In this document: piece by piece, positions 8,482 through 16,375 of the stretch
How the letters are laid out: every line of letters starts with the position of its first letter
How positions within the stretch are numbered: position 1 is the first letter of the stretch
Source of the DNA: VRUE01 sp963715625
GTDB lineage: Bacteria > Actinomycetota > Thermoleophilia > Solirubrobacterales > 70-9
NCBI GenBank assembly: GCA_963715625.1
Contig: OY970260.1
Span: 992,001 to 1,056,000, forward strand
Length of the DNA: 64,000 nucleotides
Direction: 5' to 3'
The notes under the pieces: generated by a model
The model's input: the letters and a program-made list of their open reading frames with translations, nothing else
Databases searched by the model: none
Told to the model about the DNA's origin: nothing
Position numbers and translations under genes: made by a program

Positions 8482-8906
8482 GTCAACGCGGCCTGTTCGC
8501 GACGCCAAGCTGCTTCGGCCGCGTCGGCCTCCTCGACGTTGCGTCTGATGCGCTCGTCGATCTCCTCCGGATAGTCGCTGTAGTAGCGCACCCCCGTCCG
8601 CACCTGAAGCTCGGTGAGGCCAAGAAGCTTCGCCGCCTCGCCGACCGCCTTCTCGCCTCGGGCCTTGCCCCGCTTGAGAGTTGCCATCAACTCCCAGATG
8701 TCGGGCCCGCCCGCCAATGCCGCCCGCCGCCCAGTCGGCCCTCCTCGAAAGAGGATTCCGGGATGCTCGTCCATCCGGGTTCCCTCGTCGACGTAGCGTT
8801 CCGCGAGCCGAGACCTGTTCGTGCTCGCCAACGCGCTTCGCCGATCAAGTCGCTCGACTACATCAGCATCCCAGCGCGCGGAGAAGGTCTTCGGTCGTGC
8901 CGCCAT
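8478..8906 (-). CDS. DUF433-type antitoxin
   Basis: 142 residues. An N-terminal ribbon-helix-helix-like part (SARWDADVVERLDRRSALASTNRSRLAERYVDEG) precedes the DUF433 domain, with HPGILFRGGPTGRRAALAGGPDIWELMA followed by an HTH-like LLGLTELQVRTGVRYYSDYPEEID. DUF433 proteins are the usual antitoxin neighbours of DUF5615 PIN-like toxins. Its stop overlaps the toxin start, as in coupled toxin-antitoxin operons. Confidence 0.75.
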   Translation of the reverse strand: MAARPKTFSARWDADVVERLDRRSALASTNRSRLAERYVDEGTRMDEHPGILFRGGPTGRRAALAGGPDIWELMATLKRGKARGEKAVGEAAKLLGLTELQVRTGVRYYSDYPEEIDERIRRNVEEADAAEAAWRREQAALT

Positions 8907-8937
8907 TTGTAGGACATCGTACTACGTCAGAAAATGC

Positions 8938-9546
8938 TCACAGGGTGAGTCGGGCGAAGTATCCGAACCAGTTGCCGGAATGGCTCTCCCAGGCAAGGCC
9001 TGCCTCGGAGGCCTGACGCTTGAGAGCTGCCTGGGTGGTGAAGTGCGGGTCGCCGAAGAGCTCGCCGACCACGAGGCGGCCGGTGGGCTTGAGGACTCGG
9101 GCGATCTCGCGCAGCGCGGCCACCGGGTCGGGGATCTCGCCGAGGACCGCGGTCAGGACCACCGCGTCCATCGAGGCGTCCTCGTAGGGAAGGGCGGTGG
9201 CGTCGCCCTGCGTCGGGACGACGTTGGCGAGGCCCCGCTCGGCCGCCCGTCCCACCGTGTGGTCGAGGAACTCCTGCTGGAGGTCGAAGATCTCGACCTT
9301 GCCCTCGGGGCCGACCCACTCGGCGATGTCGAGGGTGTAGTAGCCGGTGCCGGGGCCGATCTCGAGGATGCGCTCGCCGGGCTCGGGGCGCATGACCGAG
9401 CGCAGGCGGTCGCGGGTGATGACCGGGTGCGGGATCTCGACCCAGAAGCGCTGGCCGTAGGGGCAGGCCGAGGGATTCTTGCGCCACCAGAGCGCCGCCC
9501 CCAGGGTCGCCAGGGCGGCAGTGCCAAGGAGCCTGCGCGCGCGCAT
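8938..9546 (-). CDS. Class I SAM-dependent methyltransferase with N-terminal membrane anchor
   Basis: 202 residues. A short hydrophobic stretch (LLGTAALATLGAALWW, residues 5-20) may anchor it. Then come the SAM-binding motif ILEIGPGTGYYTLDIAEWVG, acidic FDLQQEF after strand 2, and QGDATALPYEDASMDAVVLTAVLGEIPDP, typical of UbiE/COQ5-like enzymes. Substrate unknown. Last gene of an operon with the 76-residue protein and methylmalonyl-CoA epimerase; starts overlap preceding stops as TGATG. Confidence 0.8.
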   Translation of the reverse strand: MRARRLLGTAALATLGAALWWRKNPSACPYGQRFWVEIPHPVITRDRLRSVMRPEPGERILEIGPGTGYYTLDIAEWVGPEGKVEIFDLQQEFLDHTVGRAAERGLANVVPTQGDATALPYEDASMDAVVLTAVLGEIPDPVAALREIARVLKPTGRLVVGELFGDPHFTTQAALKRQASEAGLAWESHSGNWFGYFARLTL

Positions 9547-9776
9547 CAGTCCGGGCGGTTGAGGGAGAAGCCGACCCTGTGCTCGCCGGAGTCGATGCGC
9601 AGGAACATCACCTTGCCGAGGTAGAGCGAGAGCACGCCTTCCTCGGTCTTCAGGTCGTGCCAGCCGCCCTTCTCGGCCTGCTTGCGCAGGCTCTTCAACT
9701 CGTCCTCGCCGAGGCGAACCGAGATCACCTGGCCGCCCTCGAAGCCGATCTCCACCTTCTGCGGCATGTCCGCCAT
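9546..9776 (-). CDS. Small conserved protein of unknown function (76 aa)
   Basis: No recognised domain. The protein is soluble, with the pattern VEIGFEGGQVISVRLGEDELKSLRKQAEKGGWHDLKTEEGVLSLYLGKVMFLRID, which suggests a small beta-sheet protein with one helix. It is translationally coupled on both sides (TGATG overlaps with the epimerase before it and the methyltransferase after it), which supports it being a real gene. Confidence 0.7.
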   Translation of the reverse strand: MADMPQKVEIGFEGGQVISVRLGEDELKSLRKQAEKGGWHDLKTEEGVLSLYLGKVMFLRIDSGEHRVGFSLNRPD

Positions 9777-10192
9777 CAGTGCCCTCCTTCTGCGGGTTCG
9801 ACGATCTCCGTAAGCACGCCGCCGGTCGAGCGCGGATGCAGGAAGGCGACGCGGCTGCCGCGGATCCCCACCCTCGGCTCGCTGTCGATCAGCTCGATCC
9901 CGGCGGCCGAGAGACGCTCCAGCGTCGCGTCGATGTCCTCGACCGCGTAGGCGACGTGGTGCAGGCCGGGGCCCTTGCGGGCGAGGTACCTGCCGACGGG
10001 GGTGTCGGGGCCGAGCGGCGCCAGCAGCTCGACGTGGCCCTCGCCGACGTCAAGCAGGACCGCCTCGACGCCCTGTTCCTCGACCGTCTCGCGATGCGCC
10101 AGCTCCATCTCGAAGCTCTCCTCGTAGAGTTCGATGCCGCCGTCGAGATCCTCGACGGCGACGCCGATGTGGTCTATGCGCCTAAACATCAA
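9776..10192 (-). CDS. mce: Methylmalonyl-CoA epimerase
   Basis: 138 residues, the usual length for this vicinal-oxygen-chelate family enzyme. DHIGVAVEDLDGGIELYEESFEM provides the first metal-binding histidine; GPGLHHVAYAVEDIDATLERL and a glutamate in LTEIVEPAEG follow as in Mce. It interconverts (2R)- and (2S)-methylmalonyl-CoA between propionyl-CoA carboxylase and methylmalonyl-CoA mutase. No mutase gene is nearby. Start is one of two adjacent methionines (10192 or 10189). Confidence 0.9.
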   Translation of the reverse strand: MMFRRIDHIGVAVEDLDGGIELYEESFEMELAHRETVEEQGVEAVLLDVGEGHVELLAPLGPDTPVGRYLARKGPGLHHVAYAVEDIDATLERLSAAGIELIDSEPRVGIRGSRVAFLHPRSTGGVLTEIVEPAEGGH

Positions 10193-10287
10193 ATTCCGCC
10201 CGCGTGCTCTGCTCTCGTTCGTTCGCGCTCAGCATTACCAGAAGTCTCGCTCGCTCACTCCCGCGTCCGCCGCGGGCGGGTCGCATC

Positions 10288-11082
10288 CTAATTGGCGTTC
10301 TCCGCGCGCAGGATCTCGGCCAGGGCGGCGACGCCGACCTGGAGCTGCTCGGGGGTCGGCTCCTTGGTCGCGATCAGGCGCTGGATCTCCCGCCCCGGCG
10401 TGTGGAACGCCTCGGCGAGAGGGTCGCCGTGGTGGCGGTCGCTCCAGGCGAACATCTCCACCGCAACCGAGGCACCGGCAAGCCCGACCGCCGCGCGGGC
10501 AACCGGGCCGGGGCGCTCCACCACCCGCTCGAGCAGCACCGTGCCCCCGGCCGAGAGCAACATCATCGGCGCCAGCAGGTTGGAGCCGCAGCGGTCGTGC
10601 TCCTTGGGCACGCCGGCCGGGTCGTCGATCCCCTGCTCGTAGGCGGCGATCGCCTTGTGCTCGACCCCGTGGTAGGCGGCGAGGTCGCGGTCGAGGAGGG
10701 CGACGAGCGCCGGAATGGCGCCGATCGCCTGCACCGCGCCCTCGCGCAGGGTGGAGCTGCCGAAGCGCTTGCGCAGCGCCGCGGTCGCGACCAGCGTCGC
10801 GCCGATCGCGGCGAGGACGCGGACGTCCTCGAATGGCAGGCGAGCGTCGGGCAACCGCCTCCGCACCAGCGGCAGGACGGCCAGCGCCTCGGCCAGCTTC
10901 AGCGGGCCGCGCAGGCCGGGCAGCCGGGCAGCCAACCGGGGTGCCAGCTCCGGCTTGCGCTCGGAGGCGACCTGCACCGCACCGTCGGGGCCGCGCACGG
11001 CTGCGGCCCAGTGGGTCGGCCCGTGGATCAGCAGGCCGTTGCGCAGGGCCATGCCGCCGAGCCGCATCCGCTCCGAGCTCAT
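10288..11082 (-). CDS. DUF1385 (YqhQ-like) membrane protein
   Basis: 264 residues. The DUF1385 features GGMALRNGLLIHGPTHWAAAVR at the N-terminus, YHGVEHKAIAAYEQG and RCGSNLLAPMMLLS are all visible, with several hydrophobic segments in the second half. YqhQ-type proteins are common beside peptide release factor genes in Firmicutes; function is unknown. Same direction as the epimerase operon, but 95 bp upstream of it. Confidence 0.8.
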   Translation of the reverse strand: MSSERMRLGGMALRNGLLIHGPTHWAAAVRGPDGAVQVASERKPELAPRLAARLPGLRGPLKLAEALAVLPLVRRRLPDARLPFEDVRVLAAIGATLVATAALRKRFGSSTLREGAVQAIGAIPALVALLDRDLAAYHGVEHKAIAAYEQGIDDPAGVPKEHDRCGSNLLAPMMLLSAGGTVLLERVVERPGPVARAAVGLAGASVAVEMFAWSDRHHGDPLAEAFHTPGREIQRLIATKEPTPEQLQVGVAALAEILRAENAN

Positions 11083-11120
11083 GACACCACCATAGAGAAG
11101 GACTCCTAGAGTGCCGCGAC

Positions 11121-11390
11121 GTGGACCTGCTCTTCGTCGCCATCTGGTCCTTCGCCGTCGCCGTCGCCGGCGGGATCGCCGGCCTCGTGCTGGGCAACCT
11201 GCGCCTGCCGGTCGTGCTCCAGCTCTCCTCCACCGCGGCGGCCGGGGCCGGGGCCAACGTCGCGATCAGCGCCGCCTCGGCCCTCACCGCGTCGATCGCC
11301 CACTGGCGCGGAGGGCGGATCGATTGGCGGCTCTTCTGGCTGATGGCCCCTCCCTCCCTGATCGGCGGCATCGCCGGCGGGCTCGTCTAG
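11121..11390 (+). pseudogene. Truncated TSUP (TauE/SafE) family permease, N-terminal third
   Basis: 89 residues from a GTG start with a likely minus-10 box TAGAGT at 11107. It holds three hydrophobic segments and the N-terminal TSUP pattern GGIAGLVLGNLRLPVVL and GAGANVAISAASALTASIAHWRGGRIDW. Complete TSUP carriers have about 250 residues and eight helices; here a TAG stops the frame and a perfect palindrome begins at the next base. No continuation of the family is recognisable downstream, so the gene looks like a remnant, although some TSUP genes exist as half-size proteins. Confidence 0.6.
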
Positions 11391-11443
11391 ACGAACTGCA
11401 TCAAATTCTCACCCTGCTGGACCGAGAATTTGATGCAGTTCGT
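11391..11443. repeat. Palindrome G (53 bp) at the truncation point of the TSUP gene
   Basis: Perfect 20-bp arms ACGAACTGCATCAAATTCTC (11391-11410) and complement (11424-11443) around 13 bases. It begins at the base after the TAG stop. Its composition is less GC-rich than its surroundings. Confidence 0.85.
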
Positions 11444-11530
11444 ATTGGAGCGTAGAGGCGGCCTCTCAACGCGGCGGCCGCGCCCCCCAGGCGCGGTCAC
11501 CGTTTCCCCCTGTATGTCCCGTTTAGGGTC

Positions 11531-11565
11531 CCCGCCGGAGGCCCCCAGTCCAGGCCTCCGGCGGG
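11531..11565. terminator. GC-rich hairpin downstream of rarA
   Basis: Perfect 13-bp arms CCCGCCGGAGGCC and complement around 9 bases, located about 75 bp beyond the rarA stop and 140 bp beyond the TSUP remnant. No U-tract. Plausible as a bidirectional terminator of the GC-rich actinobacterial kind. Confidence 0.5.
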
Positions 11566-11641
11566 TGTGTCGGCTCTCCCTGGCTCTAGCTTGGAAAGCC
11601 GCCCCTTGAAACACGATCGTCTCGGGGAAGTTGCGCCTGTA

Positions 11642-12970
11642 TCAATGACCGCGAAGTTGCGTTCGCAGGGCCTCCAGGCGCCGGCCCAGCGCGGCCTCGA
11701 AGCCGCGGTCCGTCGGCGCGTAGAAGCGGGCGTCCTCCAGGCCCTCGGGGAGCAGCGGCTGGTCGCTCACCCCGCCCGGCTCGTCGTGGGCGTAGCGGTA
11801 GCCCTCGCCGCGGCCGAGTGACTTCGCTCCGGGGTAGTGAGCATCGCGCAGGTAGTCGGGCGGCGTCTTGGCGCCGTTCTCGCGCACCTCGGCGCGGGCT
11901 GCGGAGAGAGCTTTGTAGGAGGCGTTGGACTTCGGTGCCAGGGCGAGATAGACCGCGGCCTGGGCGAGGTTGAGCGCGCACTCGGGCAGGCCGACGCGGT
12001 CGACCGCACGGGCCGCGGCATCGGCGATGAGAAGCGCCTGCGGGTCGGCGTTGCCGACGTCCTCGGAGGCGAGGATGACCATGCGGCGGGCGATGAAGCG
12101 TGGGTCCTCGCCCCCTTCCAGCATCACCGCCAGGTAGTAGAGCGAGGCGTCGACGTCGGAGCCGCGGGTCGCCTTGATCCAGGCCGAGACGAAGTCGTAG
12201 TGGCGGTCTCCCTGGCGGTCGTAGTCGAGCGCCTTGCGCTGCAGCGCGTCCTCGACCGCGGCGACGTCGACCGGCCTGCCGCCGGAGCGCTCGACCGCTC
12301 GCTCCAGCGCCGAGAGCGCCACACGGGCATCGCCGCCGCTGCGGTGGGCGAGCATCGCCAGCGCCGCGTCCTGCGCCGGGGGCGGCTCGGCCAGCCCGCG
12401 CTCGGGGTCGGCGAGGGCGCGCCGCAGGAGCTCCTCCACCTGCCCGGGCTCGAGCGGGCGCAGCTCGTAGATCTGGCAGCGCGAGAGCAGGGCGGAGTTG
12501 ACCTCGAAGTAGGGGTTCTCGGTGGTGGCGCCGATCAGGGTCAGCAGCCCCTCCTCTACCGCGGGCAACAGCGCGTCCTGCTGGGCCTTGTTGAAGCGGT
12601 GGATCTCGTCGAGGAAGAGGACCGTTGGGCGGCCGCTGCCGAGCCGGCGCTCGCGCGCCCGCTCGATCGCGGCGCGGATCTCCGCCCTGCCTGCGTTGAC
12701 CGCGGACTCCTCCTCGAAAGCGCCCTCGGCGCCCGCCGCCGCGATCCGCGCCAGGGTCGTCTTGCCGGACCCCGGCGGCCCGTAGAGGATCGCGCTGTGC
12801 AGGTGCCCGCTCTCGATCGCGCTCCGCAGCGCCGAACCCTCCCCCAGCACGTGCTCCTGCCCGACCAGCTCCTCGAGGCTGCGCGGCCGCATCCGCACCG
12901 CCAGCGGCGCGTCGGCCGCCGGAACCGCCCCCGCGTCCGGCTCCTCCCCGCTGTCGAACAGTCGCTCCAC
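11642..12970 (-). CDS. rarA: Replication-associated recombination protein RarA/MgsA (AAA+ ATPase)
   Basis: 442 residues from a GTG start. MRPRSLEELVGQEHVLGEG is the standard N-terminal box; Walker A is YGPPGSGKTTLARI, Walker B is FLDEIHRFNKAQQDALLPAVE, sensor 1 is GATTENPYFEVNSALLSRCQ. The C-terminal MgsA domain is present (DRHYDFVSAWIKATRGSDVDASLYYLAVMLEGGEDPRFIARRMVILASEDVG). RarA acts at stalled replication forks. The start upstream of VERLFDSG is preferred over the longer open frame because the additional residues are unlike the family. Confidence 0.95.
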   Translation of the reverse strand: MERLFDSGEEPDAGAVPAADAPLAVRMRPRSLEELVGQEHVLGEGSALRSAIESGHLHSAILYGPPGSGKTTLARIAAAGAEGAFEEESAVNAGRAEIRAAIERARERRLGSGRPTVLFLDEIHRFNKAQQDALLPAVEEGLLTLIGATTENPYFEVNSALLSRCQIYELRPLEPGQVEELLRRALADPERGLAEPPPAQDAALAMLAHRSGGDARVALSALERAVERSGGRPVDVAAVEDALQRKALDYDRQGDRHYDFVSAWIKATRGSDVDASLYYLAVMLEGGEDPRFIARRMVILASEDVGNADPQALLIADAAARAVDRVGLPECALNLAQAAVYLALAPKSNASYKALSAARAEVRENGAKTPPDYLRDAHYPGAKSLGRGEGYRYAHDEPGGVSDQPLLPEGLEDARFYAPTDRGFEAALGRRLEALRTQLRGH

Positions 12971-13101
12971 ACGCTGATCTTGCCAGGGTGCCCAGCCGGC
13001 ACAGGGGGCGTGTCTGAGTCTTCCCACACTATTTGGTGGTTAAGCTCAGCACGTCCGGGACGTTGAGACGGTATGCGTCTAGCTGTACCATCGGGCCAAG
13101 C

Positions 13102-14001
13102 GTGTCGACCGTCCTCCCGACTCCCGACGAAGTTCCCGCGCTCGTGGCGAAGCCCGGCTCCGTCCTCTGGCGCTACGGCGGCGACGTCCGCCTGATCAGC
13201 GCCGGGGCATACGCGATCCTGCTCCAGGTTGGGCACCCGACGGTCGGTGCAGGGGTCAGCGAGCACTCGGACTTCCGCGCCGACCCCTGGGGGCGGCTGC
13301 TGCGCACCCTCGACTACTCCTACGTGATGACCTACGGCGGGCCGGACCTCGCCGGCGAGATGGGCAGACGGATCCGCGAGATGCACAGGCACATCAAGGG
13401 CGTGAAGCCCGACGGCGAGCGCTACCACGCGCTGGAGCCCGAAGCCTACGCCTGGGTCCACGCCACGCTCGCCCACTCGATCGTGCGCGCCCACGAGCTT
13501 CTCGGCACCCCGATCCCCAGCGGCGAGATCGAGCAGCTCTACGCCGAATGGCGGCGGGCCGGGCGCCTGATCGGGGTGCGCGAGCGCGACCTGCCGGAGC
13601 GCTGGGTGGAGTTCGGCGAGTACTTCCAGCAGATGGTCGCCGATCGCCTCGAGCGCACCGCCGCGGTCGACGAAGTCCTCGAGTCGCTGGCTACGCCGAC
13701 CCGGCCCGAGCTGCCGTTCCTTCCCGAAACGGCCTGGCGGGTCGCGCGCATCCCGGCCACGCACCAGATCGCGCTGGTCACAGGGGGGCTGCTCCCGCCG
13801 CTCCTGCGCGACCGCTTCGGGGTCGAGTGGACTCCCTCCAAGCAGCGCCAGCTGCAGCTCCTCGCCGCCGCCTCGCGGGCCGCGACGCCGCTGCTGCCCG
13901 GGGCGCTGCGCAACGTCGGGCCGAGCTACCTGCGCTGGAGACGGGAGGCGATCGCGCGCGGCGACGTCGCGGCGACGTCGCGAGTCCCGGTTGCCGCCTG
14001 A
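13102..14001 (+). CDS. Oxygenase MpaB/DUF2236 family protein
   Basis: 299 residues from a GTG start. The family pattern is visible: SVLWRYGGDVRLISAGAYAILLQVGHPTVGAGVSEHSDF near the start, DPWGRLLRTLDYSYVMTYG, and a DGERYHALEPEAYAWVHATLAHS block with the conserved histidines. Members are heme-dependent latex-clearing-like or MpaB-type oxygenases, substrate unknown here. TACCAT at 13086 could be a minus-10 box. Its stop overlaps the ATG of the TetR gene (TGATG), so the two are probably co-transcribed. Confidence 0.75.
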   Translation: MSTVLPTPDEVPALVAKPGSVLWRYGGDVRLISAGAYAILLQVGHPTVGAGVSEHSDFRADPWGRLLRTLDYSYVMTYGGPDLAGEMGRRIREMHRHIKGVKPDGERYHALEPEAYAWVHATLAHSIVRAHELLGTPIPSGEIEQLYAEWRRAGRLIGVRERDLPERWVEFGEYFQQMVADRLERTAAVDEVLESLATPTRPELPFLPETAWRVARIPATHQIALVTGGLLPPLLRDRFGVEWTPSKQRQLQLLAAASRAATPLLPGALRNVGPSYLRWRREAIARGDVAATSRVPVAA

Positions 14002-14627
14002 TGGAACGCGCGCCGCTCAGGCTGCTGACGAACGAGGACGGCCCGGAGGCGGTGGCCGGCGACGAGCTCCGCGCCCGCATCCTCGACGCCGCCCTCGACA
14101 CCGCCGCCGCCTTCGGCCTTCAGAACCTGACGATGGACGCCGTCGCCCGGCGCGCCGAAGTCGGGCGGATGACCGTCTACCGGCGTTTCGGCGACAAGCA
14201 GGGCCTGGTCGCCGCGCTCGGCGAGCGCGAGAGCCGGCGCTGCCTCGCCGCGATGGATGCCGCGGCGCCGCCCGACGCGCCGATCGCCGAGCAGGCCGCG
14301 GCCGGCTTCGCGACCGCCCTCCGCCTGGCCCGCGAGCACCCGCTGCTGAGCCGGCTCGCGCGGCTCGAGCCCGAGACGGTGCTCAGCGCCCTCACCGATC
14401 ACGGCGGAGCGCTGTTCGCCATCGCCCGCGGCGGCCTGGCCGAGCGGCTGCGCGAGGCGCAGCAGGCGGGAGTGCTCGGCGAGATCGACGTCGACGGGAC
14501 GGCCGAGCTCATGGTCCGCCTCGCGATCAGCTTCGTGCTGATCCCCGAGAGCATTCTGCCGCTCGACGACGAGAAGCAGGTGCGCGCCGTGGCGTGGCAG
14601 CTGCTGACCCCGATCCTCGAACCCTAG
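14001..14627 (+). CDS. TetR family transcriptional regulator
   Basis: 208 residues. The N-terminal HTH is clear: ILDAALDTAAAFGLQNLTMDAVARRAEVGRMTVYRRFGDKQGLVAAL (about residues 25-72). The C-terminal ligand-binding half is helical and unassigned. It lies between an MpaB-like oxygenase and an aldehyde dehydrogenase and may control one or both. Confidence 0.85.
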   Translation: MERAPLRLLTNEDGPEAVAGDELRARILDAALDTAAAFGLQNLTMDAVARRAEVGRMTVYRRFGDKQGLVAALGERESRRCLAAMDAAAPPDAPIAEQAAAGFATALRLAREHPLLSRLARLEPETVLSALTDHGGALFAIARGGLAERLREAQQAGVLGEIDVDGTAELMVRLAISFVLIPESILPLDDEKQVRAVAWQLLTPILEP

Positions 14628-14648
14628 CCCGCTCCCCGCCGATGGGCC

Positions 14649-14654
14649 TACAAT
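14649..14654 (+). promoter_or_regulatory. Likely minus-10 box of a leaderless promoter
   Basis: TACAAT ends eight bases before the ATG of the aldehyde dehydrogenase gene, and there is no Shine-Dalgarno sequence between. This spacing fits transcription starting at or within a base or two of the start codon, a common arrangement in actinobacteria. Confidence 0.5.
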
Positions 14655-14662
14655 CGACGGCC

Positions 14663-16261
14663 ATGGAGAGCGCAACGCAGTCACCCCCCGCCCAGTCCAC
14701 CCTCGAGTCGTTCAACCCCGCCACCGGCGAGCTGGTCGGCTCGGTCGCGACGATCACGCCCGAGCAGGTGCAGGGGGTGGTCGATGACGTCGCCCGCATC
14801 CAGCCCGCCTGGGCGGAGCTGTCGCTGCAGGATCGCGCCAGGTACATGAAGCGCGCCGCCGACGCGCTGCTCGACGAGATCGACGAGATCGCCGAGCTGC
14901 TCGTCGCCGAGCAGGGCAAGCCCCGCGCCGAGGCCTACACGATGGAGCTGCTGCCGACCGTCGACGCGCTGCACTGGTGCGCCAAGGCCGGCCCGAAGAT
15001 CCTCGCCGACGAGAAGGTGCGGATGAGCCAGGCCTTCCTGATGAGCAAGAAAGGCCGCTTCTCCTATGAGCCGATCGGCGTCGTCGGCGTGATCGCGCCC
15101 TGGAACTACCCCTGGTCGATCCCCTTCGGGGAGGTGGCGATCGCGCTGATGGCCGGCAACGGCGTCGTGCTCAAGCCCGCCAGCCTGACGCCGCTGCTGG
15201 GCGAGGCGATCCGCCGCGTCTTCGAGAAGGGCGGCCTGCCCGAGGGCCTGGTCCGCGTCGTCCACGGCGGCGGCGCGGTCGGCGACGCGCTGGCCCGCTC
15301 CAGCGCGGGGAAGATCTTCTTCACCGGCTCGGTCGAGGTCGGCCGCAAGGTCGGCGAGGTCTGCGCGCAGCAGCTGAAGGGCTCCGTCCTGGAGCTGGGC
15401 GGCAAGGACCCGATGATCGTCTGCGCCGACGCGGACCTCGACAACGCGATCTCCGGCGCCGTCTGGGGCGGCTTCGCCAACGCCGGGCAGACCTGCTCGG
15501 GGATCGAGCGCGTCTACGTCGTCCGCGAGGTCGCCGACCGCTTCATCGAGGGCGTCGCCCGCGCGACCGAGAGGCTGCGCCTCGGCGACCCGATGCAGTG
15601 GGAGACCGAGATCGGGCCGATGACCTCCGAGGGCCAGTACGAGATCGTCGTCGGCCTGATCTCCGACGCGGTCGCCTCGGGCGCGACCAAGCTCTGCGGC
15701 GGCCCGACCGACGTCCCCGGCCTCTCGGGCAAGTTCGTCGCGCCGACCGTGCTGACCGGGGTCACGCACGAGATGCGGATCATGCGCGAGGAGATCTTCG
15801 GCCCCGTGCTGCCGATCGTCGTCGTCGACTCCGAGCAGGAGGCGATCGACCTCGCCAACGACTCCGAGTTCGGCCTCGGCGCCTCGGTCTGGACCAAGGA
15901 CCGCCAGAAGGGCGAGCGGATCGCGCGGCGGATCGAGTCGGGCATGGTCTGGGTCAACGATCACTCCTTCAGCCACGGCGCCTGCCAGTGCGCCTGGGGC
16001 GGCGTCAAGGACTCCGGCGTCGGCCGCTCTCACTCCAAATTCGGCTTCTACGAGTGCGTCAACGTGAAGATGAACGCCTGGGAGCCGGGGATGACGCGCG
16101 ACTTCTGGTGGCACCCCTACGACCGCACCCTGGGCGAAGCGGTGCAGGCCTCGGCCAGGCTGCTCTACGGAAAGGGCGCTGTCCGCACCAAGGCCCTGCG
16201 TGAGGGCGCCGGCCCGCTGCTCAAGGTGGGCCGGCGCACGCTGCGCAAGCGTGGTGGTTGA
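14663..16261 (+). CDS. Aldehyde dehydrogenase family protein (succinate-semialdehyde-type)
   Basis: 532 residues, longer than the usual 480-500 because of a 40-residue basic C-terminal extension (YGKGAVRTKALREGAGPLLKVGRRTLRKRGG). Motifs are APWNYPWSIPF, VLKPASLTP, FTGSVEVG, the catalytic glutamate in LELGGKDPMIV and the cysteine in NAGQTCSGIERV, then EEIFGPVLPI. The arrangement resembles succinic-semialdehyde or fatty-aldehyde dehydrogenases. Directly after the TetR gene. The stop codon is followed at once by repeat A2. Confidence 0.9.
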   Translation: MESATQSPPAQSTLESFNPATGELVGSVATITPEQVQGVVDDVARIQPAWAELSLQDRARYMKRAADALLDEIDEIAELLVAEQGKPRAEAYTMELLPTVDALHWCAKAGPKILADEKVRMSQAFLMSKKGRFSYEPIGVVGVIAPWNYPWSIPFGEVAIALMAGNGVVLKPASLTPLLGEAIRRVFEKGGLPEGLVRVVHGGGAVGDALARSSAGKIFFTGSVEVGRKVGEVCAQQLKGSVLELGGKDPMIVCADADLDNAISGAVWGGFANAGQTCSGIERVYVVREVADRFIEGVARATERLRLGDPMQWETEIGPMTSEGQYEIVVGLISDAVASGATKLCGGPTDVPGLSGKFVAPTVLTGVTHEMRIMREEIFGPVLPIVVVDSEQEAIDLANDSEFGLGASVWTKDRQKGERIARRIESGMVWVNDHSFSHGACQCAWGGVKDSGVGRSHSKFGFYECVNVKMNAWEPGMTRDFWWHPYDRTLGEAVQASARLLYGKGAVRTKALREGAGPLLKVGRRTLRKRGG

Positions 16262-16375
16262 GAGCCTGTCCCGGGAGGGGTTCCACTTAACTTTTTCGTG
16301 GGGCGGGGACTGCTGGCGCCCGGACCGCGCTCGCGAAAAAGTACAAGACGTTCCACCCCTCCCGGGACAGGCCCT
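16262..16375. repeat. Palindromic repeat family A, copy 2 (114 bp)
   Basis: Fills the gap between the convergent aldehyde dehydrogenase (stop at 16259-16261) and the ATP-grasp gene (stop codon at 16374-16376). Outer stem GCCTGTCCCGGGAGGGGT pairs perfectly with the right end. The core halves CTTAACTTTTT and AAAAAGTACAAGACG are identical to copy 3, but the apical 35 bases are unrelated. Confidence 0.9.

Noticed and set aside
10193..10287. Regulatory RNA or small gene between the epimerase operon and DUF1385
   Set aside because: 95 bp with loose CGCTC-type repeats only; no stable fold or ORF with a ribosome site.
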